Positions 1 to 4,472 of a stretch of DNA of 6,314 bases are shown here, piece by piece. The notes beneath the pieces are model-generated. The model did not search any database. It was not told where the DNA came from and was given only the letters and a program-made list of their open reading frames with translations. Source of the DNA: CAYILR01 sp964364175 (GTDB lineage Bacteria; Bdellovibrionota; UBA1018); the NCBI GenBank assembly GCA_964364175.1, contig CAYILR010000083.1, forward strand, positions 1-6,314, given 5' to 3'. Positions within the stretch are counted from its first letter, which is position 1. Each line of letters opens with the position of its first letter. The translations under genes were made by a program, and so were the position numbers.

Positions 1-44
1 CTTTTGCATTTTTTGAATTATTTCTTCTTTCTTTCCATTGCAAT

Positions 45-70
45 CCCCACCCTCTCCCTTCCTCATCCCC
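45..70 (-). other. potential G-quadruplex tract
   Basis: On the minus strand this stretch has four G-runs of 4, 3, 3 and 4 bases, with loops of 8, 3 and 1 nt (C-runs on the plus strand at 45-48, 50-52, 56-58 and 67-70). It satisfies a relaxed G4 pattern, because one loop exceeds the usual limit of 7. It overlaps the left arm of the adjacent long palindrome, so the two structures would compete. More generally, positions 1-75 are strongly pyrimidine-rich on the plus strand. Function is unknown. Confidence 0.35.
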
Positions 71-138
71 ACTCCGTACTTCTCAACCACCTTAGATCGT
101 AGAGCTAGGGTGGTTGAGAAGTACGGAGTGGGGATGAG
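62..138. repeat. 77-bp near-perfect palindrome (long inverted repeat)
   Basis: Positions 62-91 are the exact reverse complement of 109-138 (30 bp). Pairing continues inward with one G-T wobble (92/108), three more pairs (93-95/105-107), a single A-G mismatch (96/104) and two pairs (97-98/102-103), closing on a 3-nt loop (99-101). The stem is therefore about 37 bp. Neither side is followed by a T-tract, so it does not look like an ordinary intrinsic terminator. It sits about 250 bp upstream of parA. Possible roles are a cruciform-forming site, a partition or replication control site, a telomere-resolution-type site, or a strong transcript barrier. The structure is certain; the role is not. Confidence 0.9.
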
Positions 139-315
139 TCTTCTAGACTTATAAATTTCATATTAAAATCAATTGGTTGTAATTTTTAACTTCCTCCCAC
201 CCATTCAAAACCGACCGTTTTGTTTTGTGTTATCTTTCGCACTTGTCTCTGATGGATATGACTCAGCTAGGTGTCAAGGTAGGGTCGTTAAATTTTTAGG
301 ATTACGTAGTTTAGT

Positions 316-343
316 TTGCAAATTTAAAAAATCGAGTAATAAT
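316..343 (+). promoter_or_regulatory. candidate sigma-70 promoter for the parA operon
   Basis: A possible -35 box TTGCAA (316-321) and -10 box AATAAT (338-343) are separated by 16 bp in an AT-rich stretch, about 45 bp before the parA start. The -35 box overlaps the palindrome TTTGCAAA (315-322), which could serve as an operator. This is a prediction from consensus resemblance only. Confidence 0.3.
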
Positions 344-374
344 CCAAATATCACAGTTTTGTATTTCAGCGCGT

Positions 375-380
375 AGGAGA
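375..380 (+). promoter_or_regulatory. ribosome binding site of parA
   Basis: AGGAGA lies 5 nt before the ATG at 386. This is a strong Shine-Dalgarno match and fixes the parA start. Confidence 0.8.
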
Positions 381-385
381 ACTTA

Positions 386-1333
386 ATGATCACTATTACG
401 GAACTCTCAGGGCTTCTCGGACTTTCCAAAGAACGAGCGAAACAACTGGTTGGTGATTCTTTGAAGGAGAATCCAACGCTCGACATTCAACCTGGGACTG
501 TTTGGCGTGTTGGTCCGATGACTGTCCGCAAACTCTTGCTTGAGCGGGGGAAAAAATTTCCAGAGCGAAAGGTTATTACTTTTGCGGCCCTTAAAGGGGG
601 TATTGGAAAAACAACCATCTCAACTAATGTTGCTGTAAGGGCCGCAAATTTAGGCGCTAAGGTACTACTCATCGACATGGACCCAGAAGCCTGCGCAACC
701 AATGCGCTCGTTCCTAGAGACACAGACCTTTCCAACAGGCTCATCTTTTGTGACCTACTTAAAGACGAAAAGCCTGACATGCAAAAGGCGATTATTTCGT
801 CAAATTATCCTGGCCTTGATTTAATTCCATCCGCTTTGCGAAATCATCATGCGGAAAAACTAGTTGGCAATCTAAACCCGAAGCGAATTATACGCGATCG
901 CCTCGAAGGATTAGATTATAATTTGATCCTGCTTGAACTCCCACCGTCTTTTACTACTGTGACTGGTTCAGCCTACCTCGCTGCCGACTTAATTGTACTC
1001 CCCTGCACCCCTAGTATCTACTCGCTGGAATCCGTCGCCCTTACGATTGAAGCCATCGATCAGTTAGCTGACCAATTTGAGTGCCCTGAGCGTAATTACA
1101 AAATTCTGATGAATCAGTACAATTCGAGCCGAGTTGCTTCTCAGGAAATTATTCAGGCACTCATGGAAACCTATAAATCCAAAGTTTTCCCCTTTTATAT
1201 TCGTGAATCAGCTGACATCGCAAATTCCACAAACGCAGGACGAAGTATTTTTGAAGTCAAATGTTCACGAAGTATCCGCGAAGATTTTCATGAACTCACC
1301 ATGCAAGTGTGCGGAGTACAAGAAACACAATGA
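386..1333 (+). CDS. parA: ParA-family partition ATPase with N-terminal DNA-binding segment
   Basis: This is a 315-residue P-loop ATPase of the ParA/Soj/MinD superfamily, likely the cytoplasmic motor for plasmid partition. Residues 1-55 look like a helix-turn-helix segment (LSGLLGLSKERAKQLV), as in P1 ParA or SopA, which bind and repress their own promoters. The deviant Walker A motif KGGIGKTT (70-77) has both the signature lysine K70 and K75. The A' motif LLIDMDPEACAT is at 94-105 and the Walker B region LILLELPP at 180-187. The usual Walker B aspartate of this family (xxxDxPP) is a glutamate here (E184), a conservative but unusual change. No ParB gene follows; the next gene, overlapping by 4 nt (ATGA), encodes a replication-initiator-like protein. 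The start is set by a strong ribosome site. The superfamily assignment is firm; the partition role rests on context. Confidence 0.93.
   Translation: MITITELSGLLGLSKERAKQLVGDSLKENPTLDIQPGTVWRVGPMTVRKLLLERGKKFPERKVITFAALKGGIGKTTISTNVAVRAANLGAKVLLIDMDPEACATNALVPRDTDLSNRLIFCDLLKDEKPDMQKAIISSNYPGLDLIPSALRNHHAEKLVGNLNPKRIIRDRLEGLDYNLILLELPPSFTTVTGSAYLAADLIVLPCTPSIYSLESVALTIEAIDQLADQFECPERNYKILMNQYNSSRVASQEIIQALMETYKSKVFPFYIRESADIANSTNAGRSIFEVKCSRSIREDFHELTMQVCGVQETQ
581..648. repeat. 13-bp perfect inverted repeat flanking the Walker A codons of parA
   Basis: TTTGCGGCCCTTA (581-593) is the exact reverse complement of 636-648, enclosing 42 nt that encode most of the ATPase P-loop. Transcribed, it would form a stable stem of mixed GC and AT. 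It may be a chance outcome of coding sequence or a structured element in the parA mRNA. Confidence 0.55.
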
Positions 1334-2631
1334 GTCGATTGGGACTGCGAGAACTTCGAAAACCAAATATCCATGGCGCTACCCTAGCTGTGGATACCGT
1401 TACAGTTGCGCCTACAGAGGTAACAGAACAGAGTACAAACAGAGTACAAACGGGTAACAAAGAGGTAACAGAACAGAGTACAAACAGAGTACAAACGGGT
1501 AACAAAGAGGTAACAGAACCTAAAACTGTCGAAGCAGCCCCACAGTCCCAAACTACTAAACAGGTAACACAACGGGTAACAAGCAACCGCGTTAACAGAG
1601 TACAAACAGAGTACAAACAGAGTACAAATACAGGTTTTGAGACACTCCGTGGCCTTGAGTCAAAGTTGCTTCAATTAATTTTTGAAGAGTGTCATATCAC
1701 CGGTGATCTTTTGACCCCTCCGCTCACACTGGATCGCATTTCCGTTTATCTTGAAAGTCAAAAAAGTACGGCAAAAACGATTATTTTTCGATTGACTCGA
1801 AAAGGCTTTATTACTCGTGAATCGAGCGCAACAGGAAGGGGTGGTTTTACTCGTTTTCGAATAGAAAAAGATCTCTATCAGACGCTCTTACTACGCAGAA
1901 CAGAGTACAAAGAGGTAACAAACAGAGTACAAACGGGTAACAAAGAGGTAACACAACGGGTAACACAACGGGTAACAAGCCCTTCTAGTAGTAGTAGTTT
2001 CTTAGAATTGGAGAATTTAAAAACCACTACTACTGGAGAACTAGATCTTTTTGATCCAGAAATACGGTTAGCTCCGGAGTGGCAGACTGTCGATGCGACT
2101 CCACTGACTGAAATTGGATTTACTCAAACCCATCTGATCCAGATCATTCGCCAAGGGAAGCTGACACCGACTGAAGTTCAAGACTCGATCCAGTTTTTTT
2201 CATTTGATCTCAAACGAAATAGGAAGGGGAGGGAACTCAGCGGCAGCCCGCTGAATTTCTTCATGGGAATTTTACGCAAAGGCATTCCCTATGCACCTCC
2301 AGAAAATTACGAGAGCCCAGCCGCCGAAGCCCGCCGCAAAGTGCGTGAATTTAAGGAGCGAGAAGAACGAGAGAGGCAGGCCGAAGAGCAAAAAATCATG
2401 GAACTCGAATTTTCAGAGTGGAAGAGAGGACTTTTGATCGAGGATATCAGCCAGATTGTGCCGGAGTACGCCCGTAAACCTGGGCCCTTGCAGGATTCAG
2501 CACTCAAAACTTACTATGAAACACACATATGGTCTAAGCGGTTCGAAGAAGCTTTATGCCTGACGAAAGTCAGCAACGGTGATATCGTGCAGCAGATTCA
2601 AACATCGTTGCAAGGATCGGCGAATGAGTAG
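1330..2631 (+). CDS. plasmid replication-initiator-like protein with iterons in its coding sequence
   Basis: This 433-residue protein probably binds DNA and initiates replication. The ATG at 1330 overlaps the parA stop (ATGA), giving translational coupling; a GTG at 1309 is a less likely alternative. Residues 30-64 hold two exact 15-residue repeats (EVTEQSTNRVQTGNK) plus a partial third. More Val-Thr, Gly-Asn and Arg-Val-Gln repeats follow at 79-100 and 191-216. Residues about 103-185 resemble a winged helix-turn-helix (SKLLQLIFEE ... TAKTIIFRLTRKGFITRES ... GGFTRFRI). A Ser/Thr-rich linker (217-236) leads to a C-terminal module (about 258-330) with the segment SPLNFFMGILRKGIPYAPPE, then a charged coiled-coil-like helix (333-365). 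I recall similar C-terminal modules in plasmid-encoded proteins but cannot name the family. The repeats are dictated by DNA iterons. The initiator role is inferred from domain, iterons and the parA neighbour; a ParB-like role is the main alternative. Confidence 0.7.
   Translation: MSRLGLRELRKPNIHGATLAVDTVTVAPTEVTEQSTNRVQTGNKEVTEQSTNRVQTGNKEVTEPKTVEAAPQSQTTKQVTQRVTSNRVNRVQTEYKQSTNTGFETLRGLESKLLQLIFEECHITGDLLTPPLTLDRISVYLESQKSTAKTIIFRLTRKGFITRESSATGRGGFTRFRIEKDLYQTLLLRRTEYKEVTNRVQTGNKEVTQRVTQRVTSPSSSSSFLELENLKTTTTGELDLFDPEIRLAPEWQTVDATPLTEIGFTQTHLIQIIRQGKLTPTEVQDSIQFFSFDLKRNRKGRELSGSPLNFFMGILRKGIPYAPPENYESPAAEARRKVREFKEREERERQAEEQKIMELEFSEWKRGLLIEDISQIVPEYARKPGPLQDSALKTYYETHIWSKRFEEALCLTKVSNGDIVQQIQTSLQGSANE
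1389..1397 (-). promoter_or_regulatory. DnaA-box-like sequence
   Basis: The plus-strand sequence TGTGGATAC is the reverse complement of GTATCCACA, which matches 8 of 9 bases of the DnaA box TTATCCACA. It ends 22 bp before the first GGTAAC iteron, where a DnaA site is often found in iteron plasmid origins. The host DnaA preference is unknown, and a single 8/9 match can occur by chance. Confidence 0.45.
1417..1519 (+). repeat. iteron cluster A (45-bp tandem repeat, 2.3 copies)
   Basis: Two exact 45-bp units (1417-1461 and 1462-1506) and the first 13 bp of a third (1507-1519) sit inside the rep-like gene. Each unit contains GGTAAC, GAGTAC, GAGTAC, GGTAAC in order. The words start at 1419, 1431, 1442, 1453, 1464, 1476, 1487, 1498 and 1509, so spacing is 11 or 12 bp, about one helical turn. 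This places all copies on roughly the same DNA face, as expected for co-operative binding of an initiator or partition protein. Confidence 0.9.
1563..1628 (+). repeat. iteron cluster B
   Basis: The cluster has GGTAAC at 1563 and 1575, a degenerate GTTAAC at 1591, then three GAGTACAAA words at 1598, 1609 and 1620 at exactly 11-bp steps. Because 11 is not a multiple of three, the three consecutive words are translated in three different phases, giving the peptide NRVQTEYKQSTN. It lies just upstream of the winged-helix coding segment. Confidence 0.88.
1903..1976 (+). repeat. iteron cluster C
   Basis: Seven words follow the winged-helix coding segment: GAGTAC at 1903 and 1925, and GGTAAC at 1914, 1936, 1947, 1959 and 1971. 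Steps are 11, 11, 11, 11, 12 and 12 bp. The words match those in clusters A and B, about 280-480 bp away, and all face the same direction. Confidence 0.9.
1984..2037. repeat. AGT/ACT inverted repeat downstream of iteron cluster C
   Basis: TCTAGTAGTAGT (1984-1995) pairs with ACTACTACTGGA (2026-2037) over 12 bp with one G-T wobble, enclosing a 30-nt AT-rich loop. The left arm is part of a four-copy AGT microsatellite (1987-1998) that encodes a serine run. The right arm encodes three threonines. Confidence 0.6.
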
Positions 2632-2965
2632 AAAAATTATTACAATCATCACCAACATTTTCGGAGATCGCGTTGTTGTCGGTGAAAAAGAACTCAATCA
2701 TGCAATCGAAGATCATTTTGCTGGTATTCCGCAAGAATTAGTCTTGAATTTACTAGAACTGGTTTTAAAAGGCCCCTCAGATGTTTACCAAGACGCTCAA
2801 ACCAAAGAGCGAATTTATAATTTTTTTTATAGGCTTGAAGATAACCGTAAATTCATTGTCGCTGTGATAAAAACCACCCCTGATGGAACATTTTTTGCCA
2901 GTATGTATCCTACTGGCAAATCTGCTCGAAGTGCGCACAAAAAATTTAAGAAGGTGAAAATATGA
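2624..2965 (+). CDS. putative BECR-fold RNase-type toxin
   Basis: This is a 113-residue basic protein. The ATG at 2624 overlaps the end of the rep-like gene by 8 nt and is preceded by AAGGA (2612-2616) at good spacing, so it is preferred over an upstream start at 2579. The layout resembles small nuclease toxins with the barnase/EndoU/colicin/RelE-like (BECR) fold. There is an N-terminal helix with histidines H26 and H31, then a long helix (QELVLNLLELVLKGPSDVY), a beta strand (YNFFYRL), a strand with lysines K76 and K83 (KFIVAVIK), and a C-terminal strand ending in an F-x-x-x-Y-P motif (TFFASMYPTG), followed by a Lys-rich tail. The downstream partner overlaps by 4 nt, as in a toxin-first toxin-antitoxin pair. 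The fold is inferred from pattern recognition; no family hit could be checked. Confidence 0.55.
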   Translation: MSRKIITIITNIFGDRVVVGEKELNHAIEDHFAGIPQELVLNLLELVLKGPSDVYQDAQTKERIYNFFYRLEDNRKFIVAVIKTTPDGTFFASMYPTGKSARSAHKKFKKVKI

Positions 2966-3288
2966 AAAATCCTAAAATCTCATTCAGAGTCATTGGTGAC
3001 TCAGGGCCTTTATCAATTACCTGGTTTCCAGGGCCATTGGGTGATGCTGTGGAAGCAAATAATGGTATTGGTGTAGGTTTTTTTGCCCATAATGGAGATC
3101 TTTTAAGTGTTGAGTTTGATGACGTGAATGAAACAAAAGATCATCAAATTTTAGAATTTCCTCGTTACAAAGTGGAAGTTTCTGTCAATCACGGCAAAGT
3201 TTCTTATTCATTGGCAATAAAGGAATCCAGGAAAAGGATTTCCAGCCCCACAAAGAAAACTCGTCTCAAGACAGCATCCGGCTTTTAA
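2962..3288 (+). CDS. small protein paired with the upstream toxin candidate, possible antitoxin
   Basis: This 108-residue protein has an ATG overlapping the previous stop (ATGA). AAGGTG at 2951-2956 is a suitable ribosome site. It appears rich in beta strands (ISFRVIG, SITWFPG, GVGFFAHNGDLLSVEFDDV, YKVEVSVNHGKVSYSLAI) and ends in a basic tail (ESRKRISSPTKKTRLK) with little predicted structure. The segment GDLLSVEFDDV loosely recalls DUF2283-type small proteins found next to BECR-type toxins, but I would not assign the family. No HTH is visible, so it would be an unusual DNA binder. The antitoxin role is inferred only from position. It ends the plus-strand operon, its stop overlapping that of the convergent nuclease gene. 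Confidence 0.5.
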   Translation: MKNPKISFRVIGDSGPLSITWFPGPLGDAVEANNGIGVGFFAHNGDLLSVEFDDVNETKDHQILEFPRYKVEVSVNHGKVSYSLAIKESRKRISSPTKKTRLKTASGF

Positions 3289-3884
3289 AGTGGTTTTGTC
3301 TTTTTCGGAGCAGTCCATGGATCTGTTTTTTTCCACATCGATTCGAATCGTTTTTTGTAGGCAGAGACTATCGTAGGATTGGCAAGATACACCTGATTTT
3401 CTTGATTGGACTCTGAAGCGTTGACTGAGTAGTTAAAACTTCCCGTTTCGATCATTTTGTCATCCTGGATCATGAATTTATTGTGCATGAGCTTGCTTTG
3501 TTTTCCAGGCTTGATAGTGATCCCTTTGGACTGGAGAAAGGAAACCTGAGAGTACGATTTTCCAGATTGAATCTGATCCACCACAATTCGGACAAGACAG
3601 GGTGGATTTTTGGTGGTAATTTTTACGATAGCATCAGCAATGTATCGGTCGGTCAGATCATAGATCGCAATATCCAGACTAGATTTTGTATTTAGAATAA
3701 ATTGAATCAGCTTTTCTCGACAAGGCATGTCTGGAGAAAAGCAGGTTTCCAAATCTTGGGGTGGGTCCGCCGTAATTATTTTTGGAGTCGGACTTGGGCT
3801 ACTTTTCAAAACTTCCCGAGCGAAACTTAGACCACCCATCAGATTTGAAATCATCAACAAAAAAACAATCAAAAACTGAGTCAT
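3285..3884 (-). CDS. secreted phospholipase D-family nuclease (Nuc-like, single HKD motif)
   Basis: This is a 199-residue protein of the PLD superfamily, in the group of small, one-motif endonucleases like plasmid pKM101 Nuc that act as dimers. The ATG at 3884 has GGAG six nt upstream; an ATG four codons earlier (3896) lacks any ribosome site and is less likely. Residues 1-22 form a Sec signal (hydrophobic FLIVFLLMISNLMGG, likely cleavage after LSFA), so the enzyme should act in the periplasm or outside. A Ser-Pro linker follows. The catalytic HKD motif HNKFMIQD has H134, K136 and D141, followed by GSFN (148-151), the expected partner motif. The upstream half contains LDIAIYDLTD, typical of the fold. 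It is the last gene of a three-gene minus-strand operon. Substrate (DNA or RNA) cannot be told; a lipase role is less likely given its small size. Confidence 0.85.
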   Translation of the reverse strand: MTQFLIVFLLMISNLMGGLSFAREVLKSSPSPTPKIITADPPQDLETCFSPDMPCREKLIQFILNTKSSLDIAIYDLTDRYIADAIVKITTKNPPCLVRIVVDQIQSGKSYSQVSFLQSKGITIKPGKQSKLMHNKFMIQDDKMIETGSFNYSVNASESNQENQVYLANPTIVSAYKKRFESMWKKTDPWTAPKKTKPL

Positions 3885-3921
3885 ATTCTGCTCCATTTGA
3901 AATTTGAGCTACCACAAAAAT

Positions 3922-4191
3922 TCAGGGGCTCGGTGAAAAAGATTCCAATGATTCTGGGTTGGGGAATGGAGGACGTGTATAAAAACCTCCATCCAGAGCC
4001 TGCATTGAGCCTCCGTTCAAGTCAGACCTAGGTCCATACATGTGGTGACAAAGTTTATTCGTCCGAGGAGTACCGTCTCCGTCGTAATAAATGTGGGGGT
4101 AAAACCGATTTGAAATTGAAACCGGCTGTTTAGGAAGGTAGTCAAATCCACTATAAAAACAAGCAATCAATACGTTAAAAACAGTAATCAT
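3922..4191 (-). CDS. small exported protein of unknown function
   Basis: This 89-residue protein is not recognised. Its ATG overlaps the stop of the gene before it (ATGA), and it ends about 37 bp before the nuclease start, so the three genes probably share one transcript. The N-terminus MITVFNVLIAC is short and hydrophobic and ends in a lipobox-like L-I-A-C (C11), but it lacks the positive charge expected of a lipoprotein signal. The mature part is rich in aromatic residues, Gly and Pro (FYPHIYYDGDGTPRTNK, GGFYTRPPFPNP) and has one further cysteine (C48). It ends in a Ser-Pro tail similar to those of its operon partners. Confidence 0.45.
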   Translation of the reverse strand: MITVFNVLIACFYSGFDYLPKQPVSISNRFYPHIYYDGDGTPRTNKLCHHMYGPRSDLNGGSMQALDGGFYTRPPFPNPESLESFSPSP

Positions 4192-4472
4192 TTTTGGATC
4201 TCCTGAGTTGAAGATGAAGAAGGGGATGGTTCTGGAAGCGGTCCGTTTGGACTCAGCTCTGGAATTTGTTTGGCTGGATCAGCAATCCAGGCCACATCGG
4301 CGTTTTTATGAAAAACAGCCCTGCATAAAGCAATTTTATCAAAGTGAGCGGCATCAAATTCGCAGGGATTATATCCTGGGATCCAAGTCTGCCAAGTCCA
4401 GGGTGGTGCCATGAGAAGCGTTCCCGGGGATCTGAGTGAGAGTCCAAAGAGACAAAATAAAACGAGATTCAT
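4188..4472 (-). CDS. small exported protein of unknown function
   Basis: This 94-residue protein is not recognised. I start it at the ATG at 4472, preceded by AAAGGG nine nt upstream. The frame stays open to 4553, but starting there would bury the hydrophobic N-terminus. Residues 1-22 (MNLVLFCLFGLSLRSPGTLLMA) look like a signal peptide, though without an early positive charge. The mature part has an unusual Trp-rich start (PPWTWQTWIPGYNP), two cysteines (C37, C50) that could form a disulfide, and a Pro/Ser tail (PLPEPSPSSSS). It is the first gene of the minus-strand operon with the next exported protein and the secreted nuclease. Confidence 0.5.
   Translation of the reverse strand: MNLVLFCLFGLSLRSPGTLLMAPPWTWQTWIPGYNPCEFDAAHFDKIALCRAVFHKNADVAWIADPAKQIPELSPNGPLPEPSPSSSSTQEIQK

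Larger units (their letters stand above)
139..385. other. AT-rich non-coding leader of parA
   Basis: This stretch lies between the long palindrome and parA and holds no convincing gene. A 67-codon open frame starting with TTG at 173 has no ribosome site and no recognisable product. The stretch contains a small hairpin (CAAAAC 206-211 / GTTTTG 217-222, 5-nt loop) followed by a T-rich run that might act as a weak terminator. It also has a palindromic TTTGCAAA (315-322), a candidate promoter, and the parA ribosome site. Confidence 0.6.
1389..2037. other. candidate replication origin (or centromere) embedded in the rep-like gene
   Basis: This composite site has a DnaA-box-like sequence (1389-1397), three iteron clusters with 21 words in total, AT-rich patches after clusters B (around 1670-1690) and C (around 2000-2025), and an inverted repeat (1984-1995 / 2026-2037). 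Known iteron origins combine these parts, and phage lambda carries its origin inside the O gene. No experimental proof can be drawn from sequence; a parS-like partition site for the adjacent ParA is the alternative, and the site could serve both roles. Confidence 0.6.

Noticed and set aside
62..138. Long palindrome as a standard intrinsic terminator
   Set aside because: Neither flank has a T-run and the stem is several times longer than typical terminators.
173..376. 67-codon plus-strand frame starting with TTG upstream of parA
   Set aside because: It has no ribosome site and no recognisable sequence, and lies in an AT-rich leader with promoter-like signals.
1296..1616. Antisense frames of 106 and 73 codons opposite the iterons
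   Set aside because: They are produced by the iteron repeats read backwards; composition is abnormal (Cys/Val/Leu repeats) and there is no start signal.
3329..3337. TTTTCCACA, a relaxed DnaA-box match
   Set aside because: It lies in the nuclease coding region far from the iterons and is a single relaxed match.
3843..4116. Three copies of ATTTGAAAT (3843, 3895, 4108)
   Set aside because: They are AT-rich 9-mers without regular spacing, falling in coding and spacer sequence, and plausibly chance.
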